Assembly (NCBI RefSeq): GCF_050749805.1
Contig: NZ_CP192738.1
Span: 4,030,001 to 4,094,000, forward strand
DNA length: 64,000 nucleotides
Direction of reading: 5' to 3'
From: Hahella sp018986435
Lineage (GTDB): Bacteria > Pseudomonadota > Gammaproteobacteria > Pseudomonadales > Oleiphilaceae
Shown: positions 17,862 to 26,988 of the stretch, piece by piece
Position numbering within the stretch: position 1 is the stretch's first letter
How the letters are laid out: each line of letters starts with the position of its first letter
Made by a program: the position numbers and the translations under genes
The notes under the pieces: generated by a model
The model's database searches: none
Seen by the model: the letters and a program-made list of their open reading frames with translations, nothing else
Told to the model about the DNA's origin: nothing

Positions 17862-18506
17862 TCATTTTTCGTAGACTAATACATCCGCCGCCTCGGGATA
17901 ACCCCTTTCGCGTCCCCAAATTTCCACCTTGGCGGCAAAGCTGTTGAGAACTCGCTTCGCCTCTTCCAGCGCGTCGCAGAGAGACTGTCGGGAAACTCTG
18001 TAACTCAGGGGCGCGGGCATTTCGAAGGGCTCCCTATCCTCAATACATTGGATCTCCACCTCGACAGAATCGGAAATCGCCTGGGGACAGGGATGCCCTT
18101 CCAGACAAAAAGGCTCCGCAAACGCCTCGGGTCTCGTAAGCGCCTCCCAGAAGGTTATATCGGCAAGCATGCCGCAGCACTGAGGAATCAATATTGGCGT
18201 AGCGCCTTCCATCAAAACCAATCCGCCGAACAGCCCACAGGACTCTTGTAACGGAGTATCTCCGAGGTGCAGATCAATCGCCAAAGCGACATCCGTCTGC
18301 GTCAGATCGGCAACGGGATACCTTCGTGAACCAAGGGGAAATGAACGTAGATCGCTAAAGCCCATACGCCGATTGAGCCGCCTCAGATAAGCATCCCAAG
18401 ATTCCGGCTCCGCTTGCCAGGAACCATTCGGCGCCGCCCCCTCCGCCTCTTTGACTTCTGCTGGATACAGAATTTCGATAACTGGAATGAGGGCGATTTT
18501 ATTCAT
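17862..18506 (-). CDS. Hypothetical protein, 214 residues
   Basis: Soluble, slightly acidic, Cys-containing (IPQCCGMLADITFWEAL) and without signal peptide. The segment CCGMLADITFWEALTRP and the proline-rich middle suggest an immunity-like or conserved orphan protein, but no family was recognised. It begins 73 bases downstream of the DUF4279 gene on the same strand. Confidence 0.65.
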   Translation of the reverse strand: MNKIALIPVIEILYPAEVKEAEGAAPNGSWQAEPESWDAYLRRLNRRMGFSDLRSFPLGSRRYPVADLTQTDVALAIDLHLGDTPLQESCGLFGGLVLMEGATPILIPQCCGMLADITFWEALTRPEAFAEPFCLEGHPCPQAISDSVEVEIQCIEDREPFEMPAPLSYRVSRQSLCDALEEAKRVLNSFAAKVEIWGRERGYPEAADVLVYEK

Positions 18507-18579
18507 GATGTCATTCTGCAGTTAGGCGAGCCTAGAGCTAAGGGAGAAAAGCAACGGTCCGTCTGCATGCTGACTCGTC

Positions 18580-18990
18580 TCAATCTGGACGAATCACAAT
18601 GACAGAGACACTAAACGGAACTTCCAGCGCCTGAAAGATCGTGAGACTCTGATACGGCACATCAAAACCTGCATGATCGCAATCAGAGCGATAACCGCAA
18701 AAAATATCCACTTTTAGCTTTTCCTTAAGCGCTTTTATGTTCTCAACATTAGCGCTAACTGTCGCCCATAATGAGTCCAGGTGCTCAGCAAGTGGTTTAT
18801 GCTCATCAATCTCGGGCTTATAAATCCATACGTCCCGTTCAAACGGCTTACTTCGTGGTGAGCGTTTATCGCCTTTCTTATGTGAGTAAGTTGGCTTTAC
18901 TCCTACAACCTTTGTGATTTCATCGAAATGCTCAATATCTCCGATGATTCTCAATGAGACCATGTAGCAAAAATAATAATCTTCTTCCAT
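18580..18990 (-). CDS. DUF4279 family protein
   Basis: 136 residues. The order of a short strand (YYFCYMVSLRIIGD), a helix with a conserved GVKPTYSHKKGDKR turn, RDVWIYKP, then a helical stretch ending IFCGYRSDCDHAGFDV is characteristic of DUF4279. Members are small cytoplasmic proteins often found beside immunity genes; function unknown. Probably followed on the same transcript by the gene at 17862-18506. Confidence 0.75.
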   Translation of the reverse strand: MEEDYYFCYMVSLRIIGDIEHFDEITKVVGVKPTYSHKKGDKRSPRSKPFERDVWIYKPEIDEHKPLAEHLDSLWATVSANVENIKALKEKLKVDIFCGYRSDCDHAGFDVPYQSLTIFQALEVPFSVSVIVIRPD

Positions 18991-19049
18991 AGCAGCTTTA
19001 AATTATTGGCAGTGAGGGGTTTGTCGCCTTCGGGTATTGAATAAGGCAG

Positions 19050-19109
19050 GTGTCTTTGAGTCAACTCTCTGGGAGGCCCTTCGACAGGCTCAGGGCGAAC
19101 GGTGGATAA
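19050..19109. repeat. 60-bp dispersed repeat, copy 1 (REP-like core)
   Basis: Matches 21500-21559 at 57 of 60 positions, same orientation. The core GCCCTTCGACAGGCTCAGGG plus GCGAACGG is a palindromic REP-type sequence seen in many bacteria. It lies between convergent or small accessory genes and has no coding sense. Confidence 0.85.
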
Positions 19110-19245
19110 GGGCATCACACAGTTGAAAGTTGGCCACAGAAATCTTCCATGATTATCATGTGTCGGAATAGCGGATTCATATCCGCTGAATGCCTTCAAT
19201 CGGGAAAGAAGTTGTCGCCCATGCTCGAAAGACTGAATGCTCTAC

Positions 19246-19767
19246 TTATAGTGAAAGCACTTTACCCATAATTCTTACTTCTTTAACCGAATCCGCCGGT
19301 ATATCGAAGTGGAAGCGCTGCTTTCTGCCTGCATTGCTGGGAATGGTGACGTCCATGGGGTTATCGCCCGCTCTGGCAAGATTGGTGGCATAACCATCGG
19401 CGTCAATGGCAATAATGTTTTCGGAATCTTTCAGGTTGATAATGCGTACGGGGTTGTCGTTGGCATTCTTGAAACCGAGTTCGATATAGGAACCATTGTC
19501 CCCTTCTTTGTTGACGGACAGCAGTTCGACGCTCAGGTTCTTCTCCAGATCGGCGCCGTTATCAACGATGATCGCCCCATCCTGGCTTTGCCCTGTTTTT
19601 CTGCCCTCATCGACGCCTTCGTCCGCGCCTTCCAATAAATCCTTGCCAAATTTGACGATACCGGACACAACGGATTTGGTTGCGTCCGTGACTGTATTTT
19701 CTTTCGTTTCTTCCGCGTGGGAAAGCGAGCTCAGCGCCAGTAAAGAGATAACCAGTAACTTTTTCAT
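19246..19767 (-). CDS. Secreted hypothetical protein, 173 residues
   Basis: A clear Sec signal peptide (MKKLLVISLLALSSLSHA, cleavage after AHA-like SHA) leads a periplasmic or secreted protein. The mature part opens with an acidic helical region (residues ~30-70) and continues with a strand-rich domain resembling DUF-type lipid or cell-surface domains (NVSVELLSV, SYIELGFKNANDNPVRI, RKQRFHFDIPA). No catalytic motif is visible and no family is named with confidence. Confidence 0.7.
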   Translation of the reverse strand: MKKLLVISLLALSSLSHAEETKENTVTDATKSVVSGIVKFGKDLLEGADEGVDEGRKTGQSQDGAIIVDNGADLEKNLSVELLSVNKEGDNGSYIELGFKNANDNPVRIINLKDSENIIAIDADGYATNLARAGDNPMDVTIPSNAGRKQRFHFDIPADSVKEVRIMGKVLSL

Positions 19768-19893
19768 TCTTCTTCCAGGATTAGTAATAGCTCTAAAAAA
19801 TCATCATTCTATGTAACATTAAGTAAATTACCAGACCAAGACGCATGCATCCATAAGCATGGCTGTTCAAGCAACCCCTTAAGCTGATCGATA

Positions 19894-20421
19894 TTACGAG
19901 GACTTCGCCACTGCGCTTTGCTGGAAGGTTCTCATCACCAATGCGCAAATGCAGAACAGGAACGGCAGGAAAGAGGTCGCCACCCGTATGGCGTTGGCGT
20001 CATTCCAGCTGTTTCGGGTCTCCATCCAGTCGGCAGGCAAGCTGGTGGGATTCCAGGATTCAGTGTAGTAATTCAAAGGCAGATTGACTTGTTTGGTGAA
20101 TATGATGACGCCTCCGATATAGGTCGCAGCCGCCAGCATAATAAGCCAGAACGACAGTGTTTTACGTTGTCGCAGATTCGCCGCTAATGCAATGATTGAA
20201 AACAGGCCGCCGCCAAAAAAGAAAGCAAAAAACATGGGATGCCGGACATTTTGATTAAACAGAGACTGCACCCGCGCATAGGTCTCGCCATCCACCTGCA
20301 TCATCGCCAGATTCACATTGAAAGTATAAGTCCAGAAAAACCCCGCCATAACGCCAAACACCAGCGTAGCCAGACCCAGGGTTCCGTTTTCAAGGAGGGT
20401 GAAGGGATGTTTGTTTTGCAT
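19894..20421 (-). CDS. DUF1772 (anthrone-oxygenase-like) membrane protein
   Basis: 175 residues with four hydrophobic segments (~15-35, 65-82, 90-108, 147-165). The C-terminal pattern of Trp, Asn and Arg before the last helix (WNDANAIRVATSFLPFLFCICAL) matches DUF1772. Members are inner-membrane proteins of unknown role. A single gene with no obvious partner. Confidence 0.75.
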   Translation of the reverse strand: MQNKHPFTLLENGTLGLATLVFGVMAGFFWTYTFNVNLAMMQVDGETYARVQSLFNQNVRHPMFFAFFFGGGLFSIIALAANLRQRKTLSFWLIMLAAATYIGGVIIFTKQVNLPLNYYTESWNPTSLPADWMETRNSWNDANAIRVATSFLPFLFCICALVMRTFQQSAVAKSS

Positions 20422-20694
20422 TTGACGCTCTCCCTCAATCTTTCGTTCGGTACGGAGAATCTCTCATCATAGCCAGCCAATAGCACTGGCTCACAAGAGT
20501 CACTGTCGAATAGTATTCGGCTAAAGTGACGACTCTGAGTTGGAAGATAGCCTTCTAATTCCATTCAGAAATCAGAAGCCCAACTCCAATGACTGCCTGT
20601 GCAATATTTCATGAATGAAGTACAGAGTAAAGACGTTCACTTTGGCTTATACGGACATGGTGGAAGATGCTTTAAGGAGATCAAAGCCTGACAG

Positions 20695-21090
20695 TCAACG
20701 TCTTGAAATGGTTACGTAATGCTCGTCTGTGTTTCCGTCCTCGCCATTCCAGCTCACACAAAGACTAAAGTCTTTTTTTACCGCATAGAGATGCCATCGG
20801 TTCGAACAATCACACCTATTGATATACGAAATATATTCCTTAAGACTGCTCTCAAATAACTGAGATCGCTTGCCAAACTCAGAGTAGATATAGCACTCAT
20901 CAAATAGCGTATCGTCAAATTCGCTGACTTCAATCCAGTCAGTCTGATTCTTCAAGTTGAGCCAGACTGGACCATGAGTGCTCGGCTTTTTTCTTTCAAA
21001 CTTAACTCTGAATATATCAATAAATTCTTGATAGAAATTCCTGCACTTTTCATCGGAAAGCGGCTCTCCGAATGTAAATGGTATATCCAT
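20695..21090 (-). CDS. Hypothetical protein, 131 residues
   Basis: Small, acidic and aromatic-rich, with several Cys (RCDCSNRW). No signal peptide. The style (WIEVSEFDD, WHLYAVKKDFSLCVSWN) is that of small immunity-type proteins, without a recognised family. It has lower GC than the surroundings. Confidence 0.6.
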   Translation of the reverse strand: MDIPFTFGEPLSDEKCRNFYQEFIDIFRVKFERKKPSTHGPVWLNLKNQTDWIEVSEFDDTLFDECYIYSEFGKRSQLFESSLKEYISYINRCDCSNRWHLYAVKKDFSLCVSWNGEDGNTDEHYVTISRR

Positions 21091-21372
21091 GTTTTCTCAA
21101 TCTCGATGAATAACAAATTCAGACCAATCAGAGACTAGATGGAGCACGTCGCAGTTTCAGCTAAAGCGTTATTAGCGAATCCACACTACAAGACTCAAAT
21201 TTCGAACGCCAATAGCGAGTGTTTTGGTCCCAGCTGGCGCGGATGATATTAGAATCGTCCAAATGTTGCATCCATGACCAGTACAGACGCCCTTTCACTT
21301 CATATGTGAAACGAATGACGGGCGCAAAACGATAGCGTTACGAAGTCACTTCACTTGACCTTTATTTCAACT

Positions 21373-21399
21373 CCGTTCGCCCTGAGCCTGTCGAAGGGC
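21373..21399 (-). repeat. REP-like core, inverted copy
   Basis: 27 bases are the exact reverse complement of the core of the 60-bp repeat at 21525-21551. Together the two could form a stem with a ~125-base loop. Confidence 0.75.
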
Positions 21400-21499
21400 T
21401 TTCCAGAGCGTTTGAAAGTAGCATATCCCCTTCCCCATCAACACTATCCAAGGTCTGCAAGATTTTTATCTCGCTTCCGGCATTGTTAATTAAGGGCCA

Positions 21500-21559
21500 G
21501 TGTCTTTGCGTTAACTCTCTGAGAGGCCCTTCGACAGGCTCAGGGCGAACGGTGGATAA
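21500..21559. repeat. 60-bp dispersed repeat, copy 2
   Basis: 57 of 60 positions match 19050-19109 in direct orientation. The similarity covers GTGTCTTTG and AACTCTCT on the left and stops after GGTGGATAA on the right. Confidence 0.85.
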
Positions 21560-21661
21560 AGACAGGACATGGTTGATTTATCGCTCCAGGTTATCCAGCC
21601 GCCAGCCTCCTCTTTACGTCACCCTCTTTACGCCACTGCTTTTTCGCAATATCATCCATAC

Positions 21662-21677
21662 CATACCTAACGGTATG
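21662..21677. promoter_or_regulatory. 16-bp palindrome, likely TetR operator
   Basis: CATACC-TAAC-GGTATG is a perfect 6-bp dyad with a 4-base spacer, 23 bases before the DUF2867 start. That gene is followed immediately by a TetR-type regulator, so autoregulation of the pair through this site is likely. Confidence 0.65.
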
Positions 21678-21700
21678 TTTTAAAAATTCAGGAGGACGCC

Positions 21701-22228
21701 ATGTCAGGTTTTAAGCTTTTTCGCGTTTCCGCTGTACCGATTCCTACCGATGACTATCTCGGCCAACGCGCCGCACGTCCCTATTTTCGCGACGCGCTTG
21801 CCGCGCCAGTCTCCAATAAGTCGTTGACGCCCGGACAATTGCAGAATGCTATTTTCACGGTAATGCCTCTGTGGGTGCAGGCGTTGATGGCGCTGCGCAA
21901 TAGAATTGTCGGCGTGTTGGGGTTTGAGGTTGGGCGGACATTTACGGATGATCGCAGTGTCTTCCCTCCCCGCGACCTCCAGGTTGGCGACGCAGTAGCG
22001 TTCATGCACGTTATCCATGCTGACGCCAGCGAAGTCGTCAGCTTTACGGAAGACAAGCATATGCAGTTTTATCTGTCCGTCTCCAAACAAGGCGAACAGG
22101 TGGTGGTCTCCACACTGGTGAACCTGAAGACGCTCACGGGACGCCTGTATATGGCGATGATCAAGCCCTTTCACTGGCTGATCGCCCGGGTAGTCATTCA
22201 TAACGCGGTCAAAGATGGACGCATCTAA
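21701..22228 (+). CDS. DUF2867 family protein
   Basis: 175 residues. The segment order (YFRDALAAPV, MPLWVQALMALRNRIVGVLGFE, HMQFYLSVSKQGEQVVVSTLV, LYMAMIKPFHWLIARVVIH) fits DUF2867, a START/polyketide-cyclase-like fold of unknown ligand. CAGGAGG gives a strong ribosome site. The palindrome upstream and the TetR gene two bases downstream suggest an inducible two-gene operon; a hydrophobic ligand might be the inducer, which is inference. Confidence 0.85.
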   Translation: MSGFKLFRVSAVPIPTDDYLGQRAARPYFRDALAAPVSNKSLTPGQLQNAIFTVMPLWVQALMALRNRIVGVLGFEVGRTFTDDRSVFPPRDLQVGDAVAFMHVIHADASEVVSFTEDKHMQFYLSVSKQGEQVVVSTLVNLKTLTGRLYMAMIKPFHWLIARVVIHNAVKDGRI

Positions 22229-22230
22229 TC

Positions 22231-22824
22231 ATGGTCAGCAAGAAAGTCAGAGCCCCGCTTCCCGCAAAATCCAAGCAGTTGTCGAAAACGGATTGGTTGG
22301 AGTTTGCGCTTAAACAACTGGTGAACAAAGGCCCGGACAGCCTGAAGATCATGCCGTTGTGTGAGGCGTTGAAGGTCACCAAGGGCTCTTTCTATCACCA
22401 CTTCGAGAATCGCCAGGACTTCAACGACGCCTTGATGAGTCACTGGTACGAGCGCATGACCATGGAGTTCATTAAACAAGCGGACGCCGCCGGCGCGCCT
22501 CTGGAACGGCTGAAAAAACTCGATCAGGTCATTGCCGCACACAATATCGAAGCGGAAATGCATATCCGCGCCTGGGCGTTGAAAGACGTCCAAATCGCTG
22601 AACACCTGGTGAAGATTGACAACCAACGACAGCAATATCTTAAACAGTGCTATGTGGATCTGGGCGCTGAAGACCGCCTCGCCGGGGAACTCGCTCAAAT
22701 CGCCTACGGCCTGTTCCTCGGACTGCAACAAATTCATCCCAAACCCGGTATTGAAACCGCATTACACCTGGCGGCGATGGTTAGCGGGAAGTTTGTCTCC
22801 ACTATCGGGTCGCAGGAAGGCTAA
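22231..22824 (+). CDS. TetR/AcrR-family transcriptional regulator
   Basis: 197 residues. The N-terminal helix-turn-helix (residues ~20-65) contains the hallmark KVTKGSFYHHFENRQDF recognition segment. The rest is the helical ligand domain. It lies two bases after the DUF2867 gene, so the regulator is co-transcribed with its presumed target and probably represses the palindrome at 21662-21677. Confidence 0.92.
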   Translation: MVSKKVRAPLPAKSKQLSKTDWLEFALKQLVNKGPDSLKIMPLCEALKVTKGSFYHHFENRQDFNDALMSHWYERMTMEFIKQADAAGAPLERLKKLDQVIAAHNIEAEMHIRAWALKDVQIAEHLVKIDNQRQQYLKQCYVDLGAEDRLAGELAQIAYGLFLGLQQIHPKPGIETALHLAAMVSGKFVSTIGSQEG

Positions 22825-22830
22825 GCATCC

Positions 22831-23235
22831 ATGGCTGACAAAAGCCTTGAAGCCCAGCTTCACGCTACCGATTGGCGGCAGTATTCTGGACCCGACCTCT
22901 ATGCGCCGGACAAAGTAATTGCGTCATTGCTTGCTCTCATTGAGCTACATGATCAAAACGCCTCGAAAGCAGTCGGCGAGACAGTATTGAACACCCTCGG
23001 GAATAACCATCAGGGCGTTTATTATCCTGTGGTGCTTGCCGCGCTGGACCTTCTAATCAGCATGGCGGAAGCCGCGGATCAGCCTGTCAGAATGCGCTGC
23101 GCACGCGCCCTATTGAATGACCTGTATTATTTCGAGCCGGAGCTGGGATATTACGACGGCTGTTCCAATGAGGAACTGAAACGCTTCGTATGCACAAAAC
23201 TACAGCCCTACTCCGACGCAGAATTTTCACGCTGA
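22831..23235 (+). CDS. Helical hypothetical protein, HEAT-like
   Basis: 134 residues, nearly all helical, with short repeated helix pairs (KVIASLLALIELHDQN, YYPVVLAALDLLISMAEAAD) suggestive of HEAT-type repeats. No family recognised. It follows the TetR gene by six bases with a weak ribosome site (GGAAGG) and may be transcribed with it, though its content suggests an unrelated immunity-like protein. Confidence 0.65.
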   Translation: MADKSLEAQLHATDWRQYSGPDLYAPDKVIASLLALIELHDQNASKAVGETVLNTLGNNHQGVYYPVVLAALDLLISMAEAADQPVRMRCARALLNDLYYFEPELGYYDGCSNEELKRFVCTKLQPYSDAEFSR

Positions 23236-23241
23236 TCGTTC

Positions 23242-24015
23242 TTATCCCCGCCGTACATACTGATAGGGCGTCTGTCCAGTGTGTTGGCGGAAGAAGCTGA
23301 TGAAGGCGCTGTCGCTGGAGAATTCCAGGGCGTAGGCGACGTCGTTGACGCTCAGGCCTTCGGATAGTTTTTCGATGGATTTGAGCAGTCGCCACTGCTG
23401 GCGCCAGGACTGATAGGACATGCCCGTCTCTTTGTTGAAAAGTCGGGTGATGGTTTTACTACTGGCGCCGACACGGTTCGCAAGCTGGTTCAAGGGGTCT
23501 GGCAATGCGTCCGGGTGATTCAGGCTCGACAGCCAGCCGGACAGGCGTTTATCCCGCGGTAACGGCAGTTGCAGCGCTTCCGTTTTCGCCAGGCTGAGTT
23601 CTTCGCAAAACAGCGCGCGCGTATTGCGCTGCTTATCTTCGGAAATATCCCAGGGCCAGAACGCCATTCGTTCTATCAACTCACGCATGAGTCCGCTAAC
23701 GCAAAAAATACTGATACGGCCGGGCAGTGGCCCATTGCGGGATAAGTCGAAATACAGCGAGCGATAAGCAACCACGTTGGTCATTCTGACGCAGTGCGGG
23801 GTGTTGGCCGGAATCCAGGCGGCGCGGGTCGGCGGCAGCACGCAGTGCATAGTATCCAGCGTGATGTTCATACATCCCTTGGGAGCGTACAACAACTGCG
23901 CTTTTTTATGGTGGTGCATGCCCGAATCATGGCTGCCCACCTCCGCCGCCACACCGATGACAGCGTTATGCAGTTGGTCTGCGTCGAACTGGGCTTCTCC
24001 GTCTATTAGCGCCAT
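23242..24015 (-). CDS. AraC-family transcriptional regulator
   Basis: 257 residues. An N-terminal cupin-like sensing domain (HDSGMHHHKKAQLLYAPKGCMNI, RAAWIPANTPHCVRM) precedes the double helix-turn-helix at ~165-255 (SSKTITRLFNKETGMSYQSWRQQ and LSVNDVAYALEFSSDSAFISFFR). This architecture is common in regulators of divergent efflux genes. Its start is 95 bases from the start of the MFS gene on the opposite strand, which is its likely target. Confidence 0.93.
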   Translation of the reverse strand: MALIDGEAQFDADQLHNAVIGVAAEVGSHDSGMHHHKKAQLLYAPKGCMNITLDTMHCVLPPTRAAWIPANTPHCVRMTNVVAYRSLYFDLSRNGPLPGRISIFCVSGLMRELIERMAFWPWDISEDKQRNTRALFCEELSLAKTEALQLPLPRDKRLSGWLSSLNHPDALPDPLNQLANRVGASSKTITRLFNKETGMSYQSWRQQWRLLKSIEKLSEGLSVNDVAYALEFSSDSAFISFFRQHTGQTPYQYVRRG

Positions 24016-24110
24016 CTGTCTCTATCTTGTGGTTTTATGATCCGGTTATGTTATTTGACCACAACTTCCGTCCCTAAAATAGCCGCCTTTATGTGCTCAT
24101 TGGAGGAAGT

Positions 24111-25268
24111 ATGACATCGCACAAACCGGCGACAGGACTGCTGTTCACCTTGTTGATGTTCCCACAGATTGCGGAAACCATTTATAGCCCGGCGCTGACA
24201 GATATCGCCCATCACTTCGCCACGCCCGAACACGCCGCGGCGCAGACGCTTTCCATTTACTTTATCGCCTTCGCCCTGGGAGTGGGATTCTGGGGCGGCA
24301 TGGCTGATCGCATCGGCCGTCGCCCCGCCATGCTTTGCGGGCTGGGCCTGTACAGCCTCAGCGCTGCGGCGGCGCTGATCGTGGATCAGTTCGAAACGCT
24401 GTTGTTCGTGCGCGCCCTGAGCGCCTTTGGCGCGGCGGTCGGGTCAGTGGTGACGCAGACCATGTTGCGCGACGCCTACCGTGGAGCCGACCTGGCGAAG
24501 ATGTTCGCCGTCATGGGACTGGGTATGGCGATCAGCCCTGTGCTGGGATTTTTCGCCGGCGGACTATTAACGGCGTTCGGCGGCTATCTGAGCGTATTTA
24601 TCGGCTTATTCGTCATGTCGACAGCGTTGCTGGGACTCAGTGCCAGACAATTGCCGGAAACCCGCCCGTCTACATTGAACGCGGCAACATTCAAAACCCT
24701 GGCGTCACAGCTGGTGCGGGATGGACACGTCTTGCGCCATATGGCCCTGGTGGCCCTGTTCAACCTCATGCTGTTTTCATACTACTCCCTGGCTCCGTTT
24801 ATATTCGAGTCACTGGGATATTCCTCCGTCGAGTTCGGCTACAGCGGCGTCATCCTGGCTATCGGTTCGCTGACGGGCAGCCTGCTAAACCAAGCGGGAT
24901 TAAAGCGCGGCATGCCCCCGACGCAACTGATCCGCGCCGGCATAGGCATGGCGATGCTGGGCGGCCTGGGCGTCCTGCTGACTCAACAAAGCCTTTGGTT
25001 CCTGGCGCCGATGTCCTTGAGCCTGATGAGCTACAGCATCGCTATCCCCAACATTCTCAGTCAGGCGCTGGTGCGTTATCGGGCGAACGCCGGCGCGGCG
25101 GGGGCGCTGTTTGGGTTGGCTTATTATCTGTTACTGGGTATTGGATTAATTGCTTCCGGATGGCTGCAAAACCTTGGCGCCGTGATCCTGAGCGCCGCCA
25201 CAGGCTGTCTGCTACTATGTGCATGGGCGGCGACGCCACAGCCCGATATGGCGGAAAACAGTGTCTGA
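24111..25268 (+). CDS. MFS efflux transporter, Bcr/CflA-like
   Basis: 385 residues from the ATG at 24111, chosen because TTGGAGGAAG precedes it; an in-frame codon at 24093 has no ribosome site. Twelve hydrophobic helices are visible. The loop GGMADRIGRRPAM between helices 2 and 3 is the MFS motif A, and helix 1 (FPQIAETIYSPALTDIAHHF) resembles Bcr/CflA multidrug transporters. Expected in the inner membrane, exporting small molecules with proton antiport. Probably controlled by the divergent AraC-type regulator. Confidence 0.92.
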   Translation: MTSHKPATGLLFTLLMFPQIAETIYSPALTDIAHHFATPEHAAAQTLSIYFIAFALGVGFWGGMADRIGRRPAMLCGLGLYSLSAAAALIVDQFETLLFVRALSAFGAAVGSVVTQTMLRDAYRGADLAKMFAVMGLGMAISPVLGFFAGGLLTAFGGYLSVFIGLFVMSTALLGLSARQLPETRPSTLNAATFKTLASQLVRDGHVLRHMALVALFNLMLFSYYSLAPFIFESLGYSSVEFGYSGVILAIGSLTGSLLNQAGLKRGMPPTQLIRAGIGMAMLGGLGVLLTQQSLWFLAPMSLSLMSYSIAIPNILSQALVRYRANAGAAGALFGLAYYLLLGIGLIASGWLQNLGAVILSAATGCLLLCAWAATPQPDMAENSV

Positions 25269-25333
25269 GGTCTCAGGCTTTAATGGCGGGCCAACACAAG
25301 GAGAGAATGCGCAAGCCGAAACTATTTCTGGGA

Positions 25334-25576
25334 TTACCAGGAGTAGTCATATTGGAGGAATTCGCCAGTTTCCGGATCGACATATCTAAGAAAGCTGATA
25401 TTGCGGTCCGCCATTCTCTCGCTTTTCAAGCCGAGGTCCCTAGCGCTGGTTTTGAACTCTTCCACCAGGTACGCTTGCTCGCCCCGCGTGACATTCCAGA
25501 CGCTGTTCCCCTCTCTGATTTCATTGTCGAGCAATTGGTTCAGCTTGGCTGATCTGAATCTGAAGTCGCTATGCAT
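25334..25576 (-). CDS. Small hypothetical protein, 80 residues
   Basis: Charged, soluble, no signal peptide; ends YVDPETGEFLQYDYSW, a plausible natural C-terminus. No family recognised. It lies between the MFS gene (convergent) and the binding-protein gene on the minus strand. Confidence 0.5.
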   Translation of the reverse strand: MHSDFRFRSAKLNQLLDNEIREGNSVWNVTRGEQAYLVEEFKTSARDLGLKSERMADRNISFLRYVDPETGEFLQYDYSW

Positions 25577-25616
25577 TCTGTTTCCTCTTCACTTCTTTGC
25601 GGCTGGCGGGGTTATG

Positions 25617-26384
25617 TTATTGAATATCCGGCGGCACCGTCAGGTCATACTTGGCGACAATGGCGTCGAACTCGCCGCTCTCCTTCAGTCTTAGCAATTC
25701 CTTGTCGAAACGATCGCGCAAAGCCGTCAAATCTCGCGCCTTGGAAAAGGCGATAAAGCTGGGCAGGCGCTCCACTTCCAGCGGCAATCGGGAGATATGC
25801 TTGTTGAAGCCGGTCTTCTTCAGCTCCCAGTCCGCGACGTAAATGTTGCTGATCAGAATATCAATCCGACCCAGCATCAGTTTCTTGAAGTTCTGTTCGA
25901 TATCTTCGACTCGCTGCACTCTCAGTTGATTGCGCATTTGATCAAACACCGCGCCATAGCTGATGGTGGAGACCACGCCGAATTGCTTGTCCTGCAGCGC
26001 GAGCAAGTCGCCATTGAAGTTTATGGGGGAGTCTTTCCTGGCGTACAACGCGATAACCTGGGGAATCAGCACCACATTGGAGTAATCCAGAAACTGCTCT
26101 CGCTCCGGGGTTTTGTAGGCGGTGAATATGGCGTCCGCATCCCCTTTACGCACCCGGTCCAATGAGCGGCTCCAGGGATGCACGTCTATGCTCACCTGCA
26201 ACCCTAACGCCGCCATAATACGATGCACCACTTCTACGGCGACGCCTGTAGGTTCGCCATTCTCCCCAGTAAATTCCAGCGGAGGAAACTCCAAGGTGAC
26301 AAAACGATACGCCCTCTCTTCAGCCCAGGCGCTTTGACAAGCGATCCCCCAGGCAAACAGAAACAACAGTATCGTTTTAAACAT
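25617..26384 (-). CDS. Periplasmic solute-binding protein, family 3
   Basis: 255 residues with an N-terminal signal peptide (FLFAWGIACQSAWA). The mature protein shows the family 3 pattern: FVTLEFPPLEFTGENGEPTGVAVEVVHRI, then DADAIFTAYKTPERE and RIDILISNIYV. No ABC permease or ATPase is adjacent, and many such orphan proteins in gammaproteobacteria act in signalling or have lost transport. Ligand unknown; amino acids are typical of the family. Confidence 0.88.
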   Translation of the reverse strand: MFKTILLFLFAWGIACQSAWAEERAYRFVTLEFPPLEFTGENGEPTGVAVEVVHRIMAALGLQVSIDVHPWSRSLDRVRKGDADAIFTAYKTPEREQFLDYSNVVLIPQVIALYARKDSPINFNGDLLALQDKQFGVVSTISYGAVFDQMRNQLRVQRVEDIEQNFKKLMLGRIDILISNIYVADWELKKTGFNKHISRLPLEVERLPSFIAFSKARDLTALRDRFDKELLRLKESGEFDAIVAKYDLTVPPDIQ

Positions 26385-26542
26385 GCAGCCGACATTCTCT
26401 AGAGTTTTATTCGTTGATTAAGAGTAGCTTAGGGCGATAGCGCACTCAACCGATGGCGAACCATAACGCGCCGGAACCTGGCCCGCAGCAAACAAACCAC
26501 TTAAGATTGCTTGATCTTTAACTATTGATACGCCGGTGGCGA

Positions 26543-26971
26543 TTACGAGCCCATCAGCAACTGGATATAGCTCACCCCATCCTTTGTTCCAACTATTTCA
26601 AAGTCTTCCAGATAGACATGGTGGTAATCGCCGGTGGTGTGAATCATCTGGTTCGCTGACTTGGCCAGATCCAGCCAGGTTGGATTTTGCAAGGGTTTGC
26701 TCTGGTAGCCCGTTCCCTCTCCCCAGAACGCATCATGAGGCTGCACGACTATCACTTGTCCCTCTACGGCCACTTCGTGCAGATTATTAACCGGCATCCC
26801 TTTGGCGTCTTCTCCATAGGCGCTGTAAATCACCACGCACTCTTCCGGTATGTCAACGCAGACCTGATTGGCGATGGCGTCCATTTTCGCAACCCATTCA
26901 TCATCCTGAGCATCCGCGCGGGCGATATCGCCCCATAACAACAACGCCAGACAGACTATTCCTATCTTCAT
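26543..26971 (-). CDS. Secreted hypothetical protein, 142 residues
   Basis: A signal peptide (MKIGIVCLALLLWGDIARADA) indicates periplasmic location. The mature ~122 residues contain two Cys (VCVDIPEECVV) that could form a disulfide, and a His/Tyr-rich end (HTTGDYHHVYLEDF). No family recognised. Confidence 0.65.
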   Translation of the reverse strand: MKIGIVCLALLLWGDIARADAQDDEWVAKMDAIANQVCVDIPEECVVIYSAYGEDAKGMPVNNLHEVAVEGQVIVVQPHDAFWGEGTGYQSKPLQNPTWLDLAKSANQMIHTTGDYHHVYLEDFEIVGTKDGVSYIQLLMGS

Positions 26972-26988
26972 GTGTTAAGCGCCTCTAT

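Larger units (their letters stand above)
21091..21661. other. 570-base stretch without a convincing gene
   Basis: No reading frame here looks protein-like. It contains one inverted REP core (21373-21399) and one 60-bp dispersed repeat (21500-21559). The rest shows nothing recognisable. Confidence 0.6.

Noticed and set aside
19050..21559. REP repeats considered as a composite transposon or CRISPR
   Set aside because: Only three copies, two direct and one inverted, irregularly spaced with ordinary genes between; no transposase or cas gene nearby.
24335..25552. 405-codon + frame overlapping the MFS transporter
   Set aside because: Arg/Gly/Pro-rich composition in the wrong frame of a clear 12-helix transporter; it has no ribosome site.
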